Source: Ruegeria marisrubri (GTDB lineage Bacteria; Pseudomonadota; Alphaproteobacteria; Rhodobacterales; Rhodobacteraceae). Taken from it: DNA of 64,000 nt. Within the stretch, counting starts at the first letter, position 1. Every line of letters begins with the position of its first letter. The position numbers and the translations under genes are program-made. This document shows positions 57,022 through 64,000 of this stretch, in pieces. The notes beneath the pieces are model-generated. The model was given only the letters and a program-made list of their open reading frames with translations, searched no databases and was not told the DNA's origin. The stretch covers positions 186,001 to 250,000 of the forward strand of contig NZ_LQBQ01000023.1 in NCBI RefSeq assembly GCF_001507595.1, read 5' to 3'.

Positions 57022-58008
57022 ATGTCTCTTGGTACCAAAATCGCGTGGGACGACACCGTCCTGCCCTTTCAGCTTGACGCATCCGACATGCGCGGCCGCG
57101 TGGCCCGCCTGGACGGTGTGCTGGACGGAATCCTGAAACAGCACGACTACCCGGCCCAGGTCGAGGCGCTGGTGGCCGAAATGGCCCTGCTGACGGCCCT
57201 GATCGGGCAGACCATTGATTTGCGGTGGAAATTGTCTCTGCAGGTCCAGTCCAACGGCCCGGTGCGGATGATCGCCACCGACTATTTCGCGCCGCGGGAA
57301 GAGGGGCGGCACGCAAAGATCCGCGCCTATGCCAGCTATGACGAGGACCGGCTGACCGAGGGCGCGCCGTTCGACCAGTTCGGCGAAGGCTATTTCGCCA
57401 TCCTGATCGACCAGGGCAAGGGCACGCAACCCTATCAGGGGATCACGCCGCTGGCCGGGGGCTCTCTGCGCGCTTGCGCCGAATCCTATTTCGCCCAGTC
57501 CGAGCAGCTGCCCACCCGGTTTTCGCTGAGTTTCGGCAAATCGACCGAGGCGGGTTCCGACGAACGGTGGCGGGCCGGGGGGATCATGCTCCAGCATATG
57601 CCCAAGGCGTCCCCGTTTGCCGCGACCGGGTCCGGCAGTGGCGGGCTGCTGACCGCCGAGGACCTGGTGGACGGTGAGCAGGGTGAGAACTGGAGCCGGG
57701 TCAACATCCTGTTGGATACGGTCGAGGACCTGGAACTGATCGGGCCGTCGGTGCAGATGCCCGACCTGCTGGTGCGCCTGTTTCACGAGGAACAGCCGCG
57801 GGTCTATGACGCGCAACAGGTGCAGTTCGGCTGCACCTGTTCCGAGGACCGGGTGCGGCAGAGCCTGTCGATCTATTCGGCCAGGGACATCGAGAAGATG
57901 ACAACGGACGAGGGCACGGTCACCGCCGACTGCCAGTTCTGCGGGGCGCATTACGTGCTCGATCCCAGCACCGTCGGATTCGATGCCGACTCGCAAGACG
58001 GTGCGTGA
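57022..58008 (+). CDS. hslO: Redox-regulated chaperone Hsp33
   Basis: 328-residue holdase activated by oxidation. The C-terminal zinc site has FGCTCSED and CQFCGAHY, giving the CxC and CxxC pairs. MALLTALIGQTIDLRWKLSLQ and GPVRMIATDYF are in the N-terminal domain. CATATATG palindrome at the upstream edge may be part of the promoter. The end overlaps the next gene by 26 bases in another frame. Confidence 0.95.
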   Translation: MSLGTKIAWDDTVLPFQLDASDMRGRVARLDGVLDGILKQHDYPAQVEALVAEMALLTALIGQTIDLRWKLSLQVQSNGPVRMIATDYFAPREEGRHAKIRAYASYDEDRLTEGAPFDQFGEGYFAILIDQGKGTQPYQGITPLAGGSLRACAESYFAQSEQLPTRFSLSFGKSTEAGSDERWRAGGIMLQHMPKASPFAATGSGSGGLLTAEDLVDGEQGENWSRVNILLDTVEDLELIGPSVQMPDLLVRLFHEEQPRVYDAQQVQFGCTCSEDRVRQSLSIYSARDIEKMTTDEGTVTADCQFCGAHYVLDPSTVGFDADSQDGA

Positions 58009-58597
58009 CCCGGTTGCCGACCTGCTGGCGGCGCTGAACCGTCCGGGGGACGGGTCGAGCGATTTCGACCTGAACCCGGACACGGTGCTGCCTGCGGGGC
58101 GCAAGCTGCGCCCGGCGGGTGTGTTGGTGCCGATCTCGCTGGTCTCGGGCGCGCCTCGCGTGATCCTGACCAAGCGGTCCTCGGCCCTGAAACATCACCC
58201 CGGCCAGATCGCCTTTCCCGGCGGCAAGCAGGACGAGGGCGACGCGGACGTGACCGCGGCCGCGCTGCGCGAGGCGCAGGAGGAGATCGGCCTGCCCGCG
58301 CATCTTCCGCGCATCCTCGGGCATCTGCCGGCGCATGAGACCGTGACCTCGTTTTCTGTGACGCCTGTCGTTGCCGTGTTGGAGCAAGCCTTCGAGCCGG
58401 TGCCCGAGCCGGGCGAGGTCGAAGAGGTGTTCTCGGTGCCCTTGGGCCATGTGTTGAACCTGGACAACTACATTGTAGAGTCCCGCATATGGCGTGGGCA
58501 GAGGCGGTTCTACTTCACCGTCCCCTTCGGCCCCTATTACATCTGGGGCGCCACGGCGCGCATGTTGCGGGGGCTTGCGGTGCGGATGAACGGATGA
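57983..58597 (+). CDS. CoA pyrophosphatase (NudL-like NUDIX)
   Basis: 204 residues of the coenzyme A diphosphatase family. LRPAGVLVPI, the NuCoA motif LTKRSSALKHHPGQIAFPGGKQDEGD, and the Nudix box ALREAQEEIGL are adjacent. Cleaves CoA to 4'-phosphopantetheine and 3',5'-ADP. The start lies 26 bases inside hslO, and the stop overlaps the CCA gene (ATGA), so hslO, this gene and the nucleotidyltransferase are one operon. Confidence 0.92.
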   Translation: MPTRKTVRDPVADLLAALNRPGDGSSDFDLNPDTVLPAGRKLRPAGVLVPISLVSGAPRVILTKRSSALKHHPGQIAFPGGKQDEGDADVTAAALREAQEEIGLPAHLPRILGHLPAHETVTSFSVTPVVAVLEQAFEPVPEPGEVEEVFSVPLGHVLNLDNYIVESRIWRGQRRFYFTVPFGPYYIWGATARMLRGLAVRMNG

Positions 58598-59769
58598 CAC
58601 GGATCAAGGAAGCCTGGGTGAACGACCCCGACACGCAGAAGGTCTGCGCGGCCCTGACCGATGGTGGCGCGCAGGCGCTGTTCGTCGGCGGCTGCGTGCG
58701 CAACGCGCTGCTGGGTGTTCCCGTGTCGGATATCGACATCGCCACGGATGCCCGCCCCGAGCGGGTGGTGCAGCTTGCGGAAAAGGCGGGGATCAAGGCC
58801 GTTCCCACCGGGATCGACCACGGGACCGTGACGCTGGTCAGCGGTGGCGTTCCGCACGAGGTGACCACCTTTCGCCGGGACGTGGAAACCGACGGGCGAC
58901 GCGCCAAGATTGCCTATTCCGACCGGGTCGAGGAGGACGCGGCGCGGCGGGATTTCACCATGAACGCGCTGTATGCCAGTCCGGACGGCACCGTTCTGGA
59001 CCCGCTGGGCGGGCTGCCCGACCTCAGGGCGCGGCGCGTCCGGTTCATCGGCAGGGCCGAGGACCGCATCCGCGAGGATTATCTGCGGTCCTTGCGGTTT
59101 TTCCGGTTTCACGCCTATTACGGCGACGAAGAGGCGGGCTTTGATCCCGACGCCCTGTCGGCCATCGCGTCGAATCTCGACGGGCTGTCGAAACTCTCGC
59201 GCGAGCGGGTGGGGGCCGAGTTGCTCAAGCTGCTGGGCGCCCCCGACCCGGCGCCTTCGGTGGCCGCCATGCGCACCGCTGGGGTTCTGGCGCGGATCCT
59301 GCCGGGCGCCGGGGACCGCGCCCTGGCCCCGCTGATCGCGCTCGAGGCGCAGGCCGGTGTCAGTGCGGATCCGGTCCGGCGCCTTGCCGCGCTAGGCGGG
59401 GACGATGTCGTCTCGACCCTTCGGCTCAGCCGAGCGCAGCTCAGGCGCGTGGGCCGTATCCGCATGGCTGCGGAAGGGTCGGCGGGTGCGGCCGAACTTG
59501 GCTATCGCCTTGGCGCGGATGAAGGGCTGGACGCGGTGCTGTTGCGGTGCGCTTTTCTCGAACAGCCGTGGCACCCCGAACTGGCAAAAAGTTTGCAGAA
59601 GGGCGCAGGGGCGCTCTTTCCTATCAAGGCAAAGGACCTGGTTCCGGATTTCCAAGGCGTCGCGCTGGGCCGCAAGCTGGCCGAGCTTGAGGCGCGCTGG
59701 ATCGCGTCCGGTTTCGCGCTGGGCAGGGACGAATTGCTGGCGCAGGCGAACCAGCCGCCGGCGGGGTGA
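58594..59769 (+). CDS. cca: CCA tRNA nucleotidyltransferase / polyA polymerase family protein
   Basis: 391-residue class II nucleotidyltransferase. FVGGCVRNALLGVPVSDIDIATDARPE contains the GG and DxD catalytic motifs; TVTLVSGGVPHEVTTFRRDVETDGRRAKI, RDFTMNALY, and ERVGAELLKLLGAP belong to the neck and body regions. Adds CCA to tRNA 3' ends. Several related proteins are polyA polymerases, but a single copy at this length in Rhodobacteraceae is normally the CCA enzyme. ATG 58594 overlaps the preceding stop. Confidence 0.93.
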   Translation: MTRIKEAWVNDPDTQKVCAALTDGGAQALFVGGCVRNALLGVPVSDIDIATDARPERVVQLAEKAGIKAVPTGIDHGTVTLVSGGVPHEVTTFRRDVETDGRRAKIAYSDRVEEDAARRDFTMNALYASPDGTVLDPLGGLPDLRARRVRFIGRAEDRIREDYLRSLRFFRFHAYYGDEEAGFDPDALSAIASNLDGLSKLSRERVGAELLKLLGAPDPAPSVAAMRTAGVLARILPGAGDRALAPLIALEAQAGVSADPVRRLAALGGDDVVSTLRLSRAQLRRVGRIRMAAEGSAGAAELGYRLGADEGLDAVLLRCAFLEQPWHPELAKSLQKGAGALFPIKAKDLVPDFQGVALGRKLAELEARWIASGFALGRDELLAQANQPPAG

Positions 59770-59900
59770 CAATCGGCGGTATTTGCGGCTAGGCTGCGCC
59801 TGTTCGCATGGATGGAGGGTGCGGACTGGGCGCGGCTTTGGCTTTCCGATGCCGCCTTGCCGCGCGATGTTTGATTGTCCGCTCGAATGGAGCATCTTCC

Positions 59901-61739
59901 ATGTTTCGCTTTTTCGAAGACCTGATCGACCCGTTTCGCCCAAGCGACACGCCGCCGCCGCAAACCCTGTGGGCCTTCGTGCGCTGGTGCCTGTCGGGGG
60001 CCTGGCCGATGCTGGTCCTGGCGGCCTTTTTCTCGGCGGCCGCGGGCGCGATGGAGGCCGTGACGGCCTGGGTGCTGGGCCTGGTGATCGACCTGACGGT
60101 AGCCAGCGGCCCCGAGGGTTTTCTGACCGCCGACAATCTGTGGGTCATCATCGGCGCGGTTGTGTTCTTCATGCTGTTGCGGCCGGCCCTGTTCGGCCTG
60201 TCGTCGCTGTCGAACAACTACATCGTGATGCCGAACGTCCCGCCGCTTGTGCTGTCCAAGCTGAACCGCTGGACGCTGGGGCAGTCGGTCACCTATTTCG
60301 ATGACGATTTTGCTGGCCGTATCGCCCAAAAACAGATGCAGACCGCCAACGCGCTGAGCTCGGTCGTGTCCGACACGATCAGCGCGGTGGTTTTCGCGCT
60401 GGCGTCATTGGTCGGCTCTTTGGCCTTGTTAGGGTCTATTCATCCCCTGGTGATGCTGCCATTCGTGTTGTGGCTGGCGGTCTATTTCGTCCTGATCCGC
60501 TGGTTCCTGCCGCGCATCCGCATCCGGTCGGGCGCCCGGGCCGGCGCGCGCGCGATGGTGTCGGGGCAGGTGGTCGACACGATCACCAACATCAAGACGG
60601 TCAAGCTGTTCGCCCATGCCGAGCATGAGGATCAGGCCGCCCGCGACGCCATGGTCGAACTGCGCGAGAAGGCGCTGGATTTCGGGCGCCTGTCGGTCAG
60701 TTTCCGGGTGGTCCTGATGGGGCTGGCGGGGGTGCTGCCGGTGTTGTTGCTGGCGGCCACGCTGCTGCTGTGGCAGGCGGGCCACGCGACAACCGGCGAT
60801 ATCGTTGCGGCCGGAACCGTTTCGATCCGCATCTCGCAGATGACCGGCTGGGTCAGCTTTACCCTGATGGGTCTGTTTGCCCATCTCGGCGAGGTCGAGA
60901 ACGGGATGAAGACCCTTGCCGTGCGCAACCGGATCGAGGACGACATGTCAGCCGCCGAGCTGACCGTGACAAAGGGTGAGATCGCGTTTGACGATGTGAG
61001 TTTTTCCTATGGGCGCGACACGGGCGGTGTGCAGGGCATATCGCTGACGGTCAGGCCGGGGGAAAAACTGGGCATCGTCGGGGCATCCGGGGCCGGCAAG
61101 TCCACCTTGGTTGCGCTTCTGCTGCGGCTCTATGACGGGGAAAAAGGCGCGATCCGGGTCGATGGTCAGGACATTGCGACGGTGACACAGGACAGTTTGC
61201 GCCGGCAGATCGGCATGGTCACGCAGGAAACCGCGATGTTCAACCGTTCGGCGCGAGACAACATCCGCTATGGCCGTCCCGATGCCACCGAGGAACAGGT
61301 GATGGCGGCCGCCCGGAAGGCCGAAGCGCATGAGTTCATCCTCGGGCTTGAAGACGCGCAGGGGCGCAAGGGGTATGACGCGCATCTGGGCGAGCGGGGC
61401 GTCAAGCTGAGCGGCGGTCAGCGCCAGCGCATCGCCCTGGCGCGCGCCATTCTCAAGGATGCACCGATACTGGTGCTGGACGAGGCGACCTCGGCGCTGG
61501 ATTCCGAGGTCGAAGCCGCGATCCAGACCGCCCTGCACCGGGTGATGGAGGGCAAGACGGTTCTGGCGATCGCGCACCGCCTGTCCACGCTCGGCGAGAT
61601 GGACCGGATCGTCGTTCTGGACCAGGGGCGCATCGTGGAAAGCGGCACGCATGAAAGCCTTCTGGCCAGGGGCGGGCTCTATGCCCGGTTCTGGCACCGG
61701 CAGTCGGGCGGGTTCATTCGGACCGAGGCGGCGGAATAA
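59901..61739 (+). CDS. ABC transporter, fused permease/ATPase (exporter type)
   Basis: 612-residue half-transporter of the lipid/drug exporter class. Six transmembrane helices in the first 330 residues, then an ATPase: Walker A GASGAGKST, Q-loop MVTQETAMF, signature LSGGQRQRIALARAI, Walker B ILVLDEATSALDSE, and H-loop IAHRLST. Works as a homodimer; substrate unknown. ATG 59901 follows GGAG by 8 bases. The 131 bp before it contain no clear promoter. Confidence 0.92.
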   Translation: MFRFFEDLIDPFRPSDTPPPQTLWAFVRWCLSGAWPMLVLAAFFSAAAGAMEAVTAWVLGLVIDLTVASGPEGFLTADNLWVIIGAVVFFMLLRPALFGLSSLSNNYIVMPNVPPLVLSKLNRWTLGQSVTYFDDDFAGRIAQKQMQTANALSSVVSDTISAVVFALASLVGSLALLGSIHPLVMLPFVLWLAVYFVLIRWFLPRIRIRSGARAGARAMVSGQVVDTITNIKTVKLFAHAEHEDQAARDAMVELREKALDFGRLSVSFRVVLMGLAGVLPVLLLAATLLLWQAGHATTGDIVAAGTVSIRISQMTGWVSFTLMGLFAHLGEVENGMKTLAVRNRIEDDMSAAELTVTKGEIAFDDVSFSYGRDTGGVQGISLTVRPGEKLGIVGASGAGKSTLVALLLRLYDGEKGAIRVDGQDIATVTQDSLRRQIGMVTQETAMFNRSARDNIRYGRPDATEEQVMAAARKAEAHEFILGLEDAQGRKGYDAHLGERGVKLSGGQRQRIALARAILKDAPILVLDEATSALDSEVEAAIQTALHRVMEGKTVLAIAHRLSTLGEMDRIVVLDQGRIVESGTHESLLARGGLYARFWHRQSGGFIRTEAAE

Positions 61740-61778
61740 GGCTTTTGCCGGCCCGCAGGCAACGTTATCAGGCAGGCC

Positions 61779-63008
61779 ATGACACAGGCGTTCACCATTC
61801 TCAGGCTGGGGCATCAGGGCGACGGCATTGCCGAGGGCCCGGTCTATGCCCCGCGCACCTTGCCCGGAGAGGTGGTCAGCGGCACGCTGGCCGGAAACCA
61901 ACTGACCGATATCCGGGTCGAGCAGCCCTCGGACCATCGCGTCAAGGCGCCCTGCCGGCATTACAAGGCCTGCGGGGGCTGTCAGTTGCAACATGCCTCT
62001 GACGCTTTTGTCGCCGACTGGAAGGTCGGGGTCGTCCGGAATGCCCTGGCCGCGCAGGGGCTCGAGGCGGAGATGCGGCCGATCCACACCTCGCCCGCGC
62101 AATCGCGGCGCCGGGCCGTGATCGCGGTGCGCCGCACCAAGAAGGGCACTTTGGCGGGGTTTCACGGGCGCGCGTCGGACGTGATCACCGAAATTCCAGA
62201 CTGCCTGCTGCTGGACCCCGCCCTGATCGCCGGCATTCCGGTGGCCGAGGCGCTGGCGCTGTTGGGCGGCAGCCGCAAGGGCGTTCTGGCCGTGACGCTG
62301 ACCCTGTCCGAAACGGGCCTCGACGTGGCCGTGAAGGGCGGCAAACCGCTGGACGGGCCGCTGGAGCTGGCGTTGGCCCAGGCGACCGAGAAACACGGGC
62401 TGGCGCGGCTGACATGGGATGACGAGGTGATCGCCATGCGCGTGCCGCCGGTGCAGCGGTTCGGCCGCGCCGAGGTGGTGCCGCCGCCGGGTGCGTTCCT
62501 GCAGGCAACAAAGGACGGTGAACAGGCGTTGTTGCAAGCGGTTCAGGAGGCGGTTTCCGGCGCGAAACGGGTGGCGGACCTCTTTGCCGGCAGCGGCACG
62601 TTTTCGCTGCCGCTGGCCGAGGATGCCGAGGTTCACGCGGTCGAGGGTGACGCGGCGATGACGCGGGCACTGGAAAAGGGCTGGCGCAAGGCGCAGGGGT
62701 TGAAACGGGTAACGGTGGAGGCGCGCGATCTGTTCCGCCGCCCCCTGATGCCGGACGAGTTGACAAGGTTCGATGCCGTCGTTCTGGACCCGCCCCGCGC
62801 CGGGGCCGAGGCGCAGGTGTCGGAGCTGGCGCAGGCCAAACGCCCGGTGATCGCCTATGTCTCGTGCAACCCGGTCACTTTCGCCAGGGATGCAAAAACG
62901 CTGGTCGAGGCAGGATACCGCCTGAATTGGGTTCAGGTAGTTGACCAGTTCCGCTGGTCATCCCATGTGGAACTGACCGCAAGCTTTGCACTGGAGAACG
63001 AGGGCTGA
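61779..63008 (+). CDS. 23S rRNA (uracil-5-)-methyltransferase family (RumA/RlmD-like)
   Basis: 409-residue class I methyltransferase. N-terminal TRAM-like domain (LRLGHQGDGIAEGPVYAP), iron-sulfur ligands in CRHYKACGGCQLQH and IPDC, SAM loop ADLFAGSGTFSLPLA, LDPPRAGAE, and the catalytic cysteine in YVSCNPVTFARD. Forms m5U in 23S rRNA or tRNA; the exact uridine cannot be told. Its TGA overlaps the next ATG by one base. Confidence 0.92.
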   Translation: MTQAFTILRLGHQGDGIAEGPVYAPRTLPGEVVSGTLAGNQLTDIRVEQPSDHRVKAPCRHYKACGGCQLQHASDAFVADWKVGVVRNALAAQGLEAEMRPIHTSPAQSRRRAVIAVRRTKKGTLAGFHGRASDVITEIPDCLLLDPALIAGIPVAEALALLGGSRKGVLAVTLTLSETGLDVAVKGGKPLDGPLELALAQATEKHGLARLTWDDEVIAMRVPPVQRFGRAEVVPPPGAFLQATKDGEQALLQAVQEAVSGAKRVADLFAGSGTFSLPLAEDAEVHAVEGDAAMTRALEKGWRKAQGLKRVTVEARDLFRRPLMPDELTRFDAVVLDPPRAGAEAQVSELAQAKRPVIAYVSCNPVTFARDAKTLVEAGYRLNWVQVVDQFRWSSHVELTASFALENEG

Positions 63009-63817
63009 TGAGCAATCAGGAGAGCGTTTCGATGGGATTTCGACAGCGTCTGTGTGCGCTGACCGAGGCACCGGCGTTCGGCCAGTTCATCACCGGCGTC
63101 ATCCTGTTCAATGCCGTTGTTCTTGGCATGGAAACCTCGCCGGCCCTCATGGCGTCCTACGGCGTGGCGATCAAGTTCCTGGACGGGCTGTGCCTGACCA
63201 TCTTCATTGCCGAGATCGCGATGAAGCTGGTCGCGCGCGGGCACCGGTTCTTTCTGAACGGCTGGAACCTGTTCGACTTTGCCGTTGTCAGCATCGCCCT
63301 TGTGCCAAGCGGTCAGGGCCTGTCCGTTCTGCGGGCCCTCAGGATTCTGCGGGTGCTGCGGGTCATCTCGGTCGCGCCGAGACTGCGGCGCGTGGTCGAA
63401 GGTTTCATCCAGGCGCTGCCGGGCATGGGCAGCGTGTTCCTTCTGATGACGATCATCTTCTATATCGGTGCCGTCATCGCGACCCGGCTGTTCGCCAGCG
63501 CCTTCCCCGAATGGTTCGGCGATCTGGGTCTGTCGGCCTATACGCTGTTCCAGATCATGACGCTGGAAAGCTGGTCGATGGGGATCGTGCGGCCGGTGAT
63601 GGAGGTCTATCCCTACGCCTGGATGTTCTTCGTGCCGTTCATCATGATCACCACCTTCGCCGTGGTGAACCTGCTGGTCGGTCTGATCGTGAATTCCATG
63701 CAGGACGCTCATCATGCCGAGGACGAGGTCAAGACGGACGCCTATCGCGACGAGGTGCTGGAACGGCTGGACTCCATCGAACGGCGCCTGATCGGCCAGG
63801 ATGACGCGAAAAAGTGA
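63008..63817 (+). CDS. Voltage-gated sodium channel (NaChBac/BacNav family)
   Basis: 269-residue six-helix channel, active as a tetramer. S1-S3 lie at about 27-100. S4 (about 108-127: VLRALRILRVLRVISVAPRL) has arginines every third residue. S5 is at 139-162 and S6 near the end. The selectivity filter TLESWSM (185-191) is that of bacterial sodium channels. The C-terminal tail (DEVKTDAYRDEVLERLDSIERRL) is a coiled coil. Close to the well-studied channel of Ruegeria (Silicibacter) pomeroyi. Overlaps the methyltransferase stop by one base. Confidence 0.95.
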   Translation: MSNQESVSMGFRQRLCALTEAPAFGQFITGVILFNAVVLGMETSPALMASYGVAIKFLDGLCLTIFIAEIAMKLVARGHRFFLNGWNLFDFAVVSIALVPSGQGLSVLRALRILRVLRVISVAPRLRRVVEGFIQALPGMGSVFLLMTIIFYIGAVIATRLFASAFPEWFGDLGLSAYTLFQIMTLESWSMGIVRPVMEVYPYAWMFFVPFIMITTFAVVNLLVGLIVNSMQDAHHAEDEVKTDAYRDEVLERLDSIERRLIGQDDAKK

Positions 63818-63878
63818 TTTTTGGATCTGCGTTATTCTGGCATAATGGGGTCAAAACAAACATACGGGCAGTGAGACA

Positions 63879-64000
63879 ATGGACCGTCGAGCATTCGGTT
63901 TGGGCGCGGTGGCGATGCTGGGGCTGTCGGCATGCGCATCGGGCGACCCGAGATTCCGCAGCTACAATGGACCTGAGGTGACCTCGGTCGTGGTCAACAA
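63879..64000 (+). CDS. Lipoprotein, probable L,D-transpeptidase (3' truncated by window edge)
   Basis: Only 40 residues are visible: MDRRAFGLGAVAMLGLSACAS, a signal peptide with lipobox LSAC (Cys19), then GDPRFRSYNGPEVTSVVV. This start matches alphaproteobacterial L,D-transpeptidase/ErfK-YbiS proteins, which cross-link peptidoglycan or attach lipoproteins, but the catalytic SHGC-like motif lies beyond the window, so the assignment is provisional. ATG at 63879 follows AGTGAGAC. Confidence 0.6.
   Translation, partial: MDRRAFGLGAVAMLGLSACASGDPRFRSYNGPEVTSVVVN

Noticed and set aside
57983-58008. Frameshift between hslO and the CoA pyrophosphatase
   Set aside because: Both proteins are complete with their own motifs; the 26-base overlap is a normal operon overlap.

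Overview
The window is about 64 kb of a high-G+C alphaproteobacterial chromosome, almost certainly from a member of the Rhodobacteraceae (Roseobacter group, Ruegeria-like). The evidence is the gene order: RegB/SenC/RegA next to ahcY; AddAB joined to tsaE-amgK-murU; hslVU, Tim44, fxsA, secB; dnaQ-coaE-aroE-maf facing hemJ-rho-mnmE-mnmG-rsmG-parAB; and a NaChBac-type sodium channel. No rRNA, tRNA, CRISPR array, prophage or insertion sequence was seen. Nearly all genes are housekeeping genes in tight operons with 1-8 nt overlaps.

Layout. 1-1.4 kb: end of gpsA, then YciI and EVE proteins. 1.4-2 kb: a DUF2853 gene and a candidate small RNA on the minus strand. 2.2-4.9 kb: a stand-alone TrpB-like enzyme convergent with ahcY. 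5-6.1 kb: a small secreted protein and an HD hydrolase. 6.2-7.9 kb: a cyclase/TolB-like/TPR protein of clearly lower G+C, which looks like an insertion. 8-12.4 kb: redox regulators RegA, SenC, RegB and a PAS protein. 12.4-21.3 kb: tsaE, the peptidoglycan-recycling pair amgK-murU, addB, addA, trxA. 21.5-27.8 kb: DUF1127, hslVU, an MFS transporter, Smr, a short coupled ORF that may be what is left of mltA, Tim44, fxsA, secB.

27.8-38.7 kb is the replication-origin and partition region. The operon maf-aroE-coaE-dnaQ runs left and hemJ, rho, mnmE, mnmG, rsmG, parA, parB run right from a 405 bp gene-free, AT-rich segment with several DnaA-box-like 9-mers, the best candidate for oriC. Two identical 16 bp parS palindromes lie 3.4 and 5.3 kb to its right, one over the mnmG start codon and one inside rsmG, just ahead of parAB.

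38.3-48.9 kb: YbaN, hemW, rdgB, rph, hrcA, grpE, mutS, malic enzyme and a ribokinase-like kinase. 48.9-53.4 kb: exported MsrA, an unusual fold-type-IV PLP protein coupled to a sulfotransferase-like gene, an SCP2 protein, DUF1810 and argG. 53.5-59.8 kb: ilvA, a divergent Hpt / receiver-PP2C signalling pair, a NUDIX hydrolase, hslO, CoA pyrophosphatase and a CCA-type nucleotidyltransferase. 59.9-64 kb: an ABC exporter, an rRNA m5U methyltransferase, a voltage-gated sodium channel and the start of a lipoprotein that resembles an L,D-transpeptidase.

The most unusual items are the oriC/parS layout, the PLP protein that appears to lack both signature residues, the TrpB paralogue, the low-G+C cyclase, the possible mltA remnant and the unidentified structured RNA. 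All assignments come from reading motifs by eye; no database search was run.
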